Part shown: positions 1 to 8,109 of the stretch, in pieces
How positions within the stretch are numbered: the first letter of the stretch is position 1
Layout: each line of letters opens with the position of its first letter
Assembly (NCBI GenBank): GCA_004556205.1
Contig: SFIL01000001.1
Coordinates: forward strand, 19,214 to 83,213
Length of the DNA stretch: 64,000 bases
Reading direction: 5' to 3'
Source: Clostridiales bacterium
GTDB lineage: Bacteria; Bacillota; Clostridia; Oscillospirales; Oscillospiraceae
The notes under the pieces: generated by a model
Databases searched by the model: none
Seen by the model: only the letters and a program-made list of their open reading frames with translations
What the model was told of the DNA's origin: nothing
Position numbers and translations under genes: made by a program

Positions 1-604
1 AGTATGGACGCAGGGGGCACTGCCCGCATTTGGGGCTGCGCGCGGTGCAGAGGTCGCGCCCGAACAGGACGATGCGGTGACAGAAATCTGAGCTTTCCTC
101 CGGCGGGAGGATGGCACGGAGCTGTTTTTCGACCTTCTCCGGCTCCTTGCCCGAGGCAAGTCCGAGACGGTTGCTGATGCGGATGCAGTGCGTGTCGCAG
201 ACAACGGACCCGGGGCGGCGGTAAATGTCGCCCAAAAGCAGATTCGCCGTCTTGCGCCCGACGCCGGGCAGCTTTAAGAGCGCTTCCATCGTATCGGGAA
301 CCCGGCCGCCGTGTTCCGCACGGAGGATTTGGCACGCCTGCACGATGTCCTTTGCTTTTTGACGGTAAAAGCCGCAGGAATGGACATAAGTCTCAACCTC
401 GGCAACGTCCGCGTCCGCAAAGGCGTCGAGCGTGGGAAAGCGCGCAAACAGCGCGGGCGTGATGAGATTGACCCGCGCATCTGTACACTGCGCCGAGAGC
501 CGCACCGCAATCATCAGCTCATAATCCTTCTCATATTGCAGCGCGCACAGTGCCGAAGGGTAGCGCTCCTTGAGCGCAGCAATAATCTCGTTGATGTATT
601 CCAT
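1..604 (-). CDS. nth: Endonuclease III, 3' end outside window
   Basis: DNA glycosylase/AP lyase of base-excision repair that removes oxidised pyrimidines. Translating from the ATG at 604-602 gives 201 residues up to the edge. The helix-hairpin-helix LPGVGRKTA is at about 112-120, with the catalytic lysine at 118. The catalytic aspartate is 137 in CDTHCIRISNR. Three of the four iron-sulfur cysteines (186, 193, 196) are present, and the fourth should lie just past base 1. The gene is divergent from ung, another base-excision glycosylase. Only the C-terminal end is missing, because of the window edge. Confidence 0.95.
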   Translation of the reverse strand, partial: MEYINEIIAALKERYPSALCALQYEKDYELMIAVRLSAQCTDARVNLITPALFARFPTLDAFADADVAEVETYVHSCGFYRQKAKDIVQACQILRAEHGGRVPDTMEALLKLPGVGRKTANLLLGDIYRRPGSVVCDTHCIRISNRLGLASGKEPEKVEKQLRAILPPEESSDFCHRIVLFGRDLCTARSPKCGQCPLRPY

Positions 605-625
605 AGAAACACCGCCTTTTCGACG

Positions 626-634
626 ATTATATCA
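626..634 (-). promoter_or_regulatory. Extended -10 promoter of nth
   Basis: On the minus strand the sequence reads TGATATAAT, a perfect extended -10 element about 22 bases before the nth start codon. There is no good -35 at the usual distance, which is common for extended -10 promoters. Confidence 0.6.
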
Positions 635-654
635 TACTTTTGCCGCAAAGGGAA

Positions 655-683
655 TTGCCATTTTCGTGAAAATCCGCTATGAT
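655..683 (+). promoter_or_regulatory. Possible sigma-A promoter before ung
   Basis: TTGCCA, a 17-base spacer and TATGAT lie just before ung. If used, the transcript would start near 690 and leave only about 10 bases of leader before the ATG at 700. This promoter is therefore plausible but unproven. Confidence 0.4.
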
Positions 684-699
684 AAATGCGGGTGATGTT

Positions 700-1377
700 A
701 TGAACACGGAAACACTCGGCGCATGGAGGGAGTTTTTGGCACAGGAGCTGACCGCGCCGTATTTTGAAGCGCTCTGCGCCCGCGTGGATGCCGCAAGGCA
801 GGAAAAGGAGATCTATCCACCTGCTGGACGGGAGCTTTTTGCGTTGGAGAAAACGCAGCCGCAAGCTGTCCGTGCCGTGATCTTGGGGCAGGATCCTTAC
901 CACGAACCGAAGCAGGCAATGGGGCTTGCCTTCTCCGTGACGAAGGGGACGGCGCTGCCGCCGTCGCTGCGGAACATCTATCAGGAATTGCAGGACGACC
1001 TCGGAATTCCGCCCGCGCCGCACGGTGACCTGACCGCTTGGGCGGAGCAGGGCGTGCTGCTGCTCAACACCGTTTTGACCGTCGAACGGGGAAAGGCGAA
1101 CAGCCATGCCGCGTGGGGCTGGCAGCGGCTGAGCGACGCAGTGATCTCCGCGACCAATGCACTCCAACAGCCGATTGCGTTTGTCCTGTGGGGCGCGCAG
1201 GCGCAAAAAAAGGCGGCGCTTGTCCAAACGCAAGCACCGCGCCTTTTACTCTCCGCGCCGCATCCAAGCCCTCTCTCATCCTACCGCGGCTTCTTCGGCA
1301 GTAAGCCCTTTTCGCAGATCAACGCCTTTTTACAGGAAAACGGGGAACCGCCGATAAATTGGAGCCTCGCTCGATAG
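700..1377 (+). CDS. ung: Uracil-DNA glycosylase (family 1)
   Basis: Removes uracil from DNA in base-excision repair. The 225-residue protein has the family-1 signature GQDPYH at 63-68, with the water-activating Asp 65. It also has the LLNTVLTV segment near 121-128 and HPSPLS at 188-193, with the catalytic His 188. Length is normal for the family. I chose the ATG at 700, which follows GGGTGATG. An upstream in-frame ATG at 679 overlaps the putative -10 element and would add seven unconserved residues. Confidence 0.95.
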   Translation: MNTETLGAWREFLAQELTAPYFEALCARVDAARQEKEIYPPAGRELFALEKTQPQAVRAVILGQDPYHEPKQAMGLAFSVTKGTALPPSLRNIYQELQDDLGIPPAPHGDLTAWAEQGVLLLNTVLTVERGKANSHAAWGWQRLSDAVISATNALQQPIAFVLWGAQAQKKAALVQTQAPRLLLSAPHPSPLSSYRGFFGSKPFSQINAFLQENGEPPINWSLAR

Positions 1378-1405
1378 GGGGGTATATCTCCGCCCTACAG
1401 AAAAA

Positions 1406-2167
1406 TCAAAGGATCGAAAACAGGCGTTTGGCGTTTTCGGCAGTGATATTGCCGGCCTCCTCGGGGGAGATGCCTTTGATTTCGGCGATCTTTGCCGCGA
1501 CGAGGGGGACGTAACGGCTGTCGTTGCGGCGTCCGCGATACGGCTCAGGTGCCATATAGGGGCAGTCCGTTTCGATCAGAATGCGCTCTATCGGCAGCGC
1601 CTGCACCGCTTCAACGGCTCTGCGTGCGTTTTTGAAGGTCACGACGCCGGTAAAGCCGATGTACCAGCCGCGCTCGACCAGCCAAAGCGCCAGCTCCTTT
1701 GAGCCGGAGAAACAGTGAAACACGCCGCGCGCGTCGGGATGGCGCTTGACGATCTCCATCGCGTCGCCGTGTGCCTCTCTCTCGTGGACGATCACAGGCA
1801 GCTTTAACGCCTTGGCAAGCTCCAATTGCTGCTCAAACGCGATGATCTGCTGCGCGCGGGGCACATCCTCATAGTGATAATCCAAGCCGATCTCCCCGAT
1901 GGCGCGCACCTTTTCGTGCTCTGCAAGGCGGCGGTAGCGGTCGAGCAGCTTGCCGTTTACGTGGTCGGCGTCGTCGGGATGGCTGCCCACGGCAGCATAG
2001 ATGAAAGGATACTGCTCTGCTAAGACGACGGAGCGTTCGGAGGACTCCAAATCGCAGCCGACGTTCATGAGCAGCCCGACATCATGGTTGAGCAGATCGT
2101 TGATAATTTCTTCACGGTCACCGTCAAAACGGCGGTCGTCCATATGACTGTGTGAATCAAAATACAT
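1406..2167 (-). CDS. tatD: TatD-family metal-dependent DNase
   Basis: TIM-barrel metallohydrolase of 253 residues. The HxH metal-binding pair is at 6-8 (SHSH). A conserved glutamate sits in GEIGLDYHYE near 92, with later motifs VHERE, FHCFSG and ETDCPYMAPEPYRG. Family members are 3'-5' exonucleases linked to repair. The start codon overlaps the stop of the upstream ATPase gene (TAATG), so translation is probably coupled. It is the last gene of a minus-strand set with the SbcC/SbcD-like pair and YmdB. Confidence 0.93.
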   Translation of the reverse strand: MYFDSHSHMDDRRFDGDREEIINDLLNHDVGLLMNVGCDLESSERSVVLAEQYPFIYAAVGSHPDDADHVNGKLLDRYRRLAEHEKVRAIGEIGLDYHYEDVPRAQQIIAFEQQLELAKALKLPVIVHEREAHGDAMEIVKRHPDARGVFHCFSGSKELALWLVERGWYIGFTGVVTFKNARRAVEAVQALPIERILIETDCPYMAPEPYRGRRNDSRYVPLVAAKIAEIKGISPEEAGNITAENAKRLFSIL

Positions 2168-4338
2168 TATATTTCCTCGAATCTGCGGCAGGTAAACAGG
2201 ATTACCTGCCGATTTTTTGCCTCCTCGCGCAGCACGCGCAGGGCAGCGGCGGCGTGGGTATCGTCGAAATTAACCAGTGCGTCGTCCAAGACCAGCGGCG
2301 CGTCGTCGGGCAGAAGCCTATGGCACATCGCAAGGCGCAGGGCAAGATACATTTGATCCGCTGTGCCGCAGCTCATTGCGGCAGCGGGGCGCATGACTGT
2401 ACCTGTCTCCTCGCGCACCGACAGACGCATATCGGGCGCAAGCAGGAGTCTCGGATATTTTCCCTCGGTCAGCTCCGATAAGATCGCGCCTGCCTCGGCG
2501 GTGATCTGCGGGGCAAAGCGCGAACGAAGGGCTTCATCCGCCTTTTGCAGCGCAGCCAATGCCAGCTCGACGGCATCGCTCTGCTCTCGTGCCTGTGCCA
2601 GCGCCTCCCGCAGGCGCTCCGCCTCCGATTCCAAAACGACGGGGTCGCCTTTTGCGGAAATCGCGCCGCGCAGGGAGGCAAGGCGCGTCGTCAGCTCGCT
2701 GCACCGCTGTGCGGCTCTGCGTTGCTCGTAAGTGATTTTTGCCTCGTCCAGCGTCAGCGCCTCGGCATCCTCCGCCGCGTTTTCCGTGTCGCTTACAAGG
2801 AAACGTAGCGCCTCACACTGCTTGCGCAGTCCGTCTAAGGCGCGGCTCTCGGCAGCAAGATGCTCGTGCGCCCGCAGTGCGTCGGAGAGCGCCTCACGGC
2901 AGCCCGCCGCAGTGCGGCAAACGGGCGCGAAACGGGAAATCTTTGCGATCAACGCGTTCACCCGCGCGGCGGCGTCCTCGACCGTTTGATGCAGCGCCTG
3001 CTTTTTGGCTTCCGCCTCGGCACATTCCGCGTCATAGGCCTGCAGTGCCTCCGCATACTGCGAGGCAAGGGAGAACAGCGCTTCGCAGTCCTCTACGCCG
3101 TAGCGCGTTAAGATCAGCTCCGCGCGGTGCGCGCTTTCTTTCGCGTAGGCTTTGCGCCGCGTGATATACACGGATAAGATGCACAGCAGGACTGCGCCGG
3201 CACCAGAGACGGCAAGCCCGAGCGGGAGCAGGAAAAAGCACAGCCCTACGCCCGCCAAAAGCAGAAGGGCGGCAAGCAGCAGAAGGGGAAATGCCTTCGC
3301 TGCCTTGACGGCGCGCAGCTTTTGGTATTCCAGCGCGGCGTCATGTGCCCTTTCCTGCGCGGTCTCCGCATCCATGCCTTCAAAGCACGGCGGTGCGGCG
3401 GGCTTTGGCACCTCGCTGACACCGAACGCCTCCTCCATCTTCGCCGTCTGCAAGGCGCTCTCCGCCGCATCCAGCTCCCGCCGCAGGGAATGCAGCTCCT
3501 GCTCCTGCGGCAGCGCATCGACCGCCTCGCGCAGCCGTCTGCAAAGCAGCTCCTGCGCTTGCAGCTTCTGCGCCGCCTCGTCATAGGCAGCGCGTTTTTT
3601 TGCGTTCTGCGCACGGACAATCCGTCCTTGCAAAGCTTCCAGCCGTGTATTTTCCTTTGTCGCCGCGTCGCATTGCGCAGTTAAAGCAAGCGCCTCGTCC
3701 TGCATTGCGTGCAGCTCCGTCAATGTCTTTTCAACTGCCTGCGCGCGCTCAGTCAGCTTCGGGATGCGTCCGACGCGCCCTGTCAACTGATTTTTGATGC
3801 CGCGCAGCTCCTTTTCCAGCTCGGAATAGGACTTTGCGCCCTCCTCGCCGGCGGAAACTAACGCGTTCAGCCGCTGCTCAAGCGCTGCGTCGCTTGTCAC
3901 GGCAAGCCCGAGCTGACGGATGAACGCCGTCCGCTCGAAAACCGAACGCTCGACGCCGCACAGGACACGGCCGCAGTTTTCTGCGGTCAGCTCCGTCACG
4001 CTTGCGCCGCTGTCCGTCTCATAGGCATGAAAAACGCCCATCGGGATGCGCCCTTTCGTCGTACGTTCGATCGTGATATGCCGCCCGTTCCATAAAAGCT
4101 CGATTGCGCCCTCCATCGTGCCGCCGTTCCACGGCTTGTAGCGCTCCTTCGCGGGCAGGCCCTGGTTGGCAGCGCCCGCGCGTTCGGCGGTGTCGATGCC
4201 GTAGAGCATGGCGACCAAAAACGCGCTCCATGTCGATTTTCCCGCCTCGTTGGGCAGGCAAAGGCAGTTGAAGCCCTCCTCAAGCTTTAGTTCGCCGTGC
4301 AGTTTGCCGAAGGAGGCGCGCATTTTGAGGATCCTCAT
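2167..4338 (-). CDS. YhaN/SbcC-like ABC-type ATPase with coiled coils
   Basis: A 723-residue ATPase of the SMC/Rad50/SbcC superfamily. The N-terminal Walker A is PNEAGKSTW (about 30-38). Two long charged coiled-coil regions follow. In the middle (about 345-395) there is a strongly hydrophobic double segment that should cross or enter the membrane. The C-terminal half has the signature-like MSCGTADQMYLALRLAM and Walker B PLVLDDALVNFDD. A membrane segment inside the coiled coil is typical of Bacillus YhaN rather than cytosolic SbcC. It overlaps its nuclease partner by four bases (ATGA), which supports a two-subunit nuclease-ATPase complex. The exact substrate is unknown. Confidence 0.85.
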   Translation of the reverse strand: MRILKMRASFGKLHGELKLEEGFNCLCLPNEAGKSTWSAFLVAMLYGIDTAERAGAANQGLPAKERYKPWNGGTMEGAIELLWNGRHITIERTTKGRIPMGVFHAYETDSGASVTELTAENCGRVLCGVERSVFERTAFIRQLGLAVTSDAALEQRLNALVSAGEEGAKSYSELEKELRGIKNQLTGRVGRIPKLTERAQAVEKTLTELHAMQDEALALTAQCDAATKENTRLEALQGRIVRAQNAKKRAAYDEAAQKLQAQELLCRRLREAVDALPQEQELHSLRRELDAAESALQTAKMEEAFGVSEVPKPAAPPCFEGMDAETAQERAHDAALEYQKLRAVKAAKAFPLLLLAALLLLAGVGLCFFLLPLGLAVSGAGAVLLCILSVYITRRKAYAKESAHRAELILTRYGVEDCEALFSLASQYAEALQAYDAECAEAEAKKQALHQTVEDAAARVNALIAKISRFAPVCRTAAGCREALSDALRAHEHLAAESRALDGLRKQCEALRFLVSDTENAAEDAEALTLDEAKITYEQRRAAQRCSELTTRLASLRGAISAKGDPVVLESEAERLREALAQAREQSDAVELALAALQKADEALRSRFAPQITAEAGAILSELTEGKYPRLLLAPDMRLSVREETGTVMRPAAAMSCGTADQMYLALRLAMCHRLLPDDAPLVLDDALVNFDDTHAAAALRVLREEAKNRQVILFTCRRFEEI

Positions 4339-5405
4339 ATCCCTGCCTCCCGTCCGTCCATCAGATTTGTCACGAGTCGCGCCGCCAAAGCGATTGTGCG
4401 GCGGCCTGCCTCGTCTGCAGTGTCATATTGCATCTTCAATTCGTACAGGAAATGTCCTCGCAGGGTGTCTTCGTCCGCCGCCGCCCAGAGCGCCTGCTTC
4501 GGATAGGTTCGATCACGCACGGAGAGGCTGAAAAACGCGGGCGCAAGGACGCTTTCAAGGGCATCCGTATCGGGGCGATCCGCCTCGCCCGTCAGAAGAA
4601 TGCGGTAGCAGTCATCCTGCGTCCGTTCGGGCAGGGCGGCGCGGATGGCGGCAAGCGGGTCGTCTCCCGCTTCGACGGATAGAATCTCGTATTTCCGCGT
4701 CGGAATCGGAACGAAATCCGTTTGACAAGCGGTTTTATTTAATGTAACGCGCAGTACGCCCTTTTCGCCGCATTCGTCGAAGCCACGTCCCATCAGACAG
4801 CCGGGCATGCCGCAGGTTGTTCTGCCGAAGCGCTTGACGAAGCCCGCATGGATGTGTCCAAGGGCGAGATAGTCCAAATCGGAGGCTGCAATATCTTCGG
4901 GCGTGAGGGGACTATAGGGCGAATTCGGTTGCAAATCGCCGTGCAGCACCATGAGATTCAGCGCCTCGGGGTCGCGCACGCGGAAGCCGTCAAGCAAATT
5001 CGGTGCCTCTGCACCTGTAAAGCCCGCGCCGTAAACATCGCAGTTTAAGGCGTCTAAATGCACACATTCGATTTCGTTTTTTGTAAAAATATGGACATTT
5101 TCGCCCCATTTTTCCGAAAGATAGGGCGAGCCGCCCGCCACAAAATCGTGGTTGCCGGGGGCGATGAAGACCTCCGCCTCGACAGAGGCGAAGAATGCTT
5201 TCAATGCGTCAATCGTATCCTGATAGACGCGGGCACTGTCAAACAGATCGCCCGCAAGCAAAATCAAATCACAGCCGCGGCACTCCGCTGCCAAGCGCGT
5301 GAGTGCCTGCCGCTGCTCCCGCCGCCGCTGTGCCGCCTGCTCGGCGGGAAGCGACGAAAACGCGGAGTCCAAATGAAAATCCGCCGCATGAAGAAGCTTA
5401 ATCAC
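4335..5405 (-). CDS. SbcD/YhaO-like DNA repair metallophosphoesterase
   Basis: Calcineurin-like phosphoesterase of 356 residues, the nuclease partner of the following ATPase. Metal-binding motifs are DFHLDS (9-14), GDLFDS (about 51-56), GNHDF (about 82-86) and GHIHAG. The C-terminal part is the capping/ATPase-binding region and ends at the overlapping start of the ATPase gene. By family this should be an Mre11/SbcD-type exonuclease acting on DNA ends. Its own start lies eight bases inside ymdB. Confidence 0.87.
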   Translation of the reverse strand: MIKLLHAADFHLDSAFSSLPAEQAAQRRREQRQALTRLAAECRGCDLILLAGDLFDSARVYQDTIDALKAFFASVEAEVFIAPGNHDFVAGGSPYLSEKWGENVHIFTKNEIECVHLDALNCDVYGAGFTGAEAPNLLDGFRVRDPEALNLMVLHGDLQPNSPYSPLTPEDIAASDLDYLALGHIHAGFVKRFGRTTCGMPGCLMGRGFDECGEKGVLRVTLNKTACQTDFVPIPTRKYEILSVEAGDDPLAAIRAALPERTQDDCYRILLTGEADRPDTDALESVLAPAFFSLSVRDRTYPKQALWAAADEDTLRGHFLYELKMQYDTADEAGRRTIALAARLVTNLMDGREAGI

Positions 5406-6174
5406 TCAGCCTCACCCTTTCTATATCGGTGCAGCGCCCTGTGATGCTGTCCACCGTGAAAATACAGCCCTCCAATTTGCACGGACCGGGTGCCGGCTCG
5501 TAGCGTCCCGTCAGGTCACCGCGGAATTTTTTGTAGGACAGCTCGGGACGAATGCCGAGGACGGAGTCGCGCGGCCCTGTCATGCCAAGGTCGGTCAGAT
5601 AGCCTGTCCCGTTCGGGAGAATACGGTTGTCCGAGGTCTGCACATGGGTGTGCGTGCCCCAAACGGCGCTGACCATTCCGTCGAGCATCCAGCCCATCGC
5701 GAGCTTTTCGGACGTTGCCTCGGCGTGCAGCTCGACAAAGATCAGCTTCGTCTCGAGCCTGCTCAAAATGCGCTCGACCTGCAAAAAGGGATTGTCGGGC
5801 GTATAGTCCATGCCGCACCGACCGATAAGGTCAATGACTGCGACATCCCCGAAAGAGCGATGGTAAACGCCCCAGCCGTGCCCGGGCTGCTGCGGCGGGA
5901 GATTTGCCGGACGCAGAAGCTCGCGTGAGCGGCCGATGTAGGGGACAAGCTCGCGCCGCCCCCAAGTGTGGTTGCCCATCGTGATAACGTCTGCACCCGC
6001 GTCCAAGATCTCGTCCGCCTGCTGCGGTGTCAGGCCGAGAACAGCGGTGTTTTCTCCGTTGACGACGCAGAAGTCAATGTGTTTCTCCCGCTTGAGCGCG
6101 GGAAGCTGGGATTTCAAATAATCCAAGCCGCTGCTTGCGACGACATCGCCGACGGCAAGTAATTTCAATTCCAT
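5398..6174 (-). CDS. ymdB: YmdB-family metallophosphoesterase
   Basis: A 258-residue phosphoesterase matching B. subtilis YmdB, a 2',3'-cyclic nucleotide phosphodiesterase that affects sporulation and biofilm choice. Motifs seen: GDVVASSG (8-15), VNGENTA, MGNHTWGR, FVELHAEATSEK and WGTHTHVQT. I chose the ATG at 6174, which follows TCAGGAGGAACACAAA. A longer reading frame starting at 6264 adds 30 unconserved residues. In Bacillus ymdB follows the RNase Y gene; here it heads the nuclease set. Confidence 0.9.
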   Translation of the reverse strand: MELKLLAVGDVVASSGLDYLKSQLPALKREKHIDFCVVNGENTAVLGLTPQQADEILDAGADVITMGNHTWGRRELVPYIGRSRELLRPANLPPQQPGHGWGVYHRSFGDVAVIDLIGRCGMDYTPDNPFLQVERILSRLETKLIFVELHAEATSEKLAMGWMLDGMVSAVWGTHTHVQTSDNRILPNGTGYLTDLGMTGPRDSVLGIRPELSYKKFRGDLTGRYEPAPGPCKLEGCIFTVDSITGRCTDIERVRLSD

Positions 6175-6566
6175 TTTGTGTTCCTCCTGAGAGAAATGCT
6201 GTTTTCCGCCATTGCCGCACATTGGGAGGGCGGGGACACGGCTACGCCGACCGCGAAGCGGCAATCGGTGGTTCCTACACGCGGCTTATGACTGTCCCCG
6301 CCTTACGGCGGAGCTTTATATCATCGACTGATTGCTGTTTCTTATATATTATACCGAAAAAAGCCGCGCAGTACAAGCGCTCGTTTCGCCATTTTTCGGC
6401 ATTGCCGCCGCAAATCCCGTATTTCCCGCCTATTTCCCAAGATGTTGTGGATGGGAAATGAAATAATCGCAATTTCTTGTGCTTTTCGTCTGCGCTTTCG
6501 CGTGTTTTCGCGCGGCTTTGGCGTAAAATAAGACACGGGGAGAATCTTACGAAAGGGGGAGATAGG
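6175..6566. other. Divergent intergenic region ymdB-noc
   Basis: About 390 bases without a convincing gene. Between 6229 and 6306 it holds a distant inverted pair GGCGGGGACA / TGTCCCCGCC, resembling the dispersed palindromes elsewhere in the window. Then comes an A/T-richer stretch and the Noc-type half-sites at 6421-6459. A TAAAAT at 6524-6529 may be the -10 of noc, but I see no strong -35. Confidence 0.6.
6421..6459. promoter_or_regulatory. Cluster of Noc-binding half-sites upstream of noc
   Basis: ATTTCCC occurs at 6421-6427 and 6432-6438, and the inverted form GGGAAAT at 6453-6459. The known Noc-binding site in Bacillus is the palindrome ATTTCCCGGGAAAT. These are its half-sites, split apart, about 110 bases before noc. 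Binding is an inference. Confidence 0.4.
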
Positions 6567-7376
6567 GTGAGAAAAGGCCGTGGACTGCTCGAAAGCGGAC
6601 GTGTTCTTTATCTGCCGATTGAACGCCTCCATCCGAACCCGTCGCAGCCGCGCAAAATTTTCGATCCCGACGGACTGCGGGAGCTTGCCGCAAGCATTGA
6701 ACAGTACGGTATTTTACAGCCGCTTACCGTGCGGCGGCGCGGGAGCGAATATGAGCTGGTCGCGGGGGAGCGGCGCCTGCGGGCGGCAAAGCTTGCAGGC
6801 TGTGTCGAGGTGCCGTGCATTCTGCTGACGGTGGACGAGGAGCAGTCGGGCATGGTCGCGCTGGTGGAGAATTTGCAGCGGCGCGATTTGGACTACATCG
6901 AGGAGGCGGAGGGGCTGGCGCGGCTGATGCGCCTGTATCACCTGAGTCAGGAACAGGCGGCACTTCGGGTGGGAAAGAGTCAGAGCGCCGTCGCCAACAA
7001 GCTCCGCCTTCTGCGGCACAGCCCGCAGGTGCTTGAAAAACTGCGGGAAAACCACCTCTCCGAACGGCACGCGCGGGCACTGCTTCGACTCGAGACGGAG
7101 GAGGAACGGCTCGAGGTGCTGAACGTGATCGTTCGGCAGCAGCTCAATGTGGCAAAAACGGAGGCGTACATTGAGGCGTATTTGGAGAAAAAGCGCACAC
7201 AGGAGCCGAAAAGGGGACTGCGCAAGCTCATCGTGCGGGATGTGCGGCTGTTTCTGAACAGCGTAAACCACTCCTTGGAGCTGGTGCGCGGCGCGGGCAT
7301 CGATGCGCAGGCAAAACAGGAGGAGACAGACTCGGAAATCGTTCTGACCATTCGTCTGCCCAAACGCGCAGGGTAG
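6567..7376 (+). CDS. noc: Nucleoid occlusion protein Noc (ParB-like)
   Basis: ParB-family CTP-dependent DNA-binding protein of 269 residues. In Firmicutes Noc binds scattered sites and keeps the division septum off the nucleoid. The N-terminal domain has LPIERLHPNPSQPRK and the CTP-binding box GERRLRAAK, followed by ENLQRRDLDYIEEAEG. A helix-turn-helix region reads SQEQAALRVGKSQSAVANKLRLL. The start is GTG at 6567 behind GAAAGGGGGAG; a longer frame from 6477 has no ribosome site. No soj/parA is adjacent, which fits Noc better than Spo0J. Confidence 0.88.
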   Translation: MRKGRGLLESGRVLYLPIERLHPNPSQPRKIFDPDGLRELAASIEQYGILQPLTVRRRGSEYELVAGERRLRAAKLAGCVEVPCILLTVDEEQSGMVALVENLQRRDLDYIEEAEGLARLMRLYHLSQEQAALRVGKSQSAVANKLRLLRHSPQVLEKLRENHLSERHARALLRLETEEERLEVLNVIVRQQLNVAKTEAYIEAYLEKKRTQEPKRGLRKLIVRDVRLFLNSVNHSLELVRGAGIDAQAKQEETDSEIVLTIRLPKRAG

Positions 7377-7577
7377 AGGACACGAGGTTCAGTGAATCGT
7401 GAATGGCGGCGCACTCTGTGGGGAGCTGTAGCAGGCGGCAGCCCTGACTCTCCTGTGGAGAGGCTTCTTGGCTAAGGGTGAATGGTGAAGAACTGCGGTG
7501 TGCTTCGCACGGATTTTGAATTTTGTGTGTTTTACTTTACATTTAGTGCGGACGAACAGACCTGTACGCAGTCGGCA

Positions 7578-7666
7578 GTTCCTGCACCGGGCGGCTGATA
7601 GCCGCCCCTACGGCGTGAACTGCAAAATTTCTCGTAGGGGCGGATAGTATCCGCCCGTGCAGGAAC
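7578..7666. repeat. REP-type palindromic element
   Basis: Nested inverted repeat. The outer arms are GTTCCTGCAC / GTGCAGGAAC. The inner units GGGCGGCTGATAGCCGCCC and GGGCGGATAGTATCCGCCC are each near-palindromes that also pair with each other through CCCCTACG / CGTAGGGG. Related GTAGGGGCGG-type units occur at several other intergenic places in the window. Confidence 0.7.
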
Positions 7667-7991
7667 TACCTTCTGCCGCTTCGCGGTCGGCGGGGGGACG
7701 TTTGCGAGCGCCGCCTGTGGCGGAAGAAGCGAGTAAAAAGGAGTGGCAGGATCAAGGCGATTGGCAAGCGGCCTTTGCCCGCGCAGACAGAACCGCTGAT
7801 CCAACAGAGCGTGTCTCCGCCCTACAGGGGGGCAATCGGAATAAGGAAGCGCTTTCTTTGAGAAAACACCATATTTTGCCGAACTTTTCCGTCCTGCGGC
7901 GTGTTTTTGCACCACAGGATGGTATTTTTTTGCTTTTTTGGACGGAGAAGAAATTTTTTCCCTGTTTTTTTCGATTTTTTGCGGAAATTAT

Positions 7992-8020
7992 TTGCAATAT
8001 CGGAACAGATGTGCTATACT
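7992..8020 (+). promoter_or_regulatory. ppdK promoter
   Basis: TTGCAA, a 17-base spacer and TATACT, with TGC just before the -10 (extended -10). This gives a leader of about 85 bases before ppdK. Confidence 0.75.
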
Positions 8021-8109
8021 TTTTGGGCGATAAAAATCTTCAAAACTAAAAAATGCCTGAAACGGTCGTGAAATGCCGTTTCCAAAACACGAAAGGGGTT
8101 TAACAAACT

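Larger units (their letters stand above)
7377..8109. other. 733-base gap between noc and ppdK
   Basis: No convincing gene. It contains an 89-base palindromic element (7578-7666), a further CTCCGCCCTACAGG fragment near 7818-7832 of the same family, and a T-rich stretch (7925-7985). The ppdK promoter is at 7992-8020. Codon-like structure is absent in all frames. Confidence 0.6.

Noticed and set aside
6421..6459. A ParB parS site
   Set aside because: The consensus TGTTTCACGTGAAACA is absent; the half-sites match the Noc site instead.
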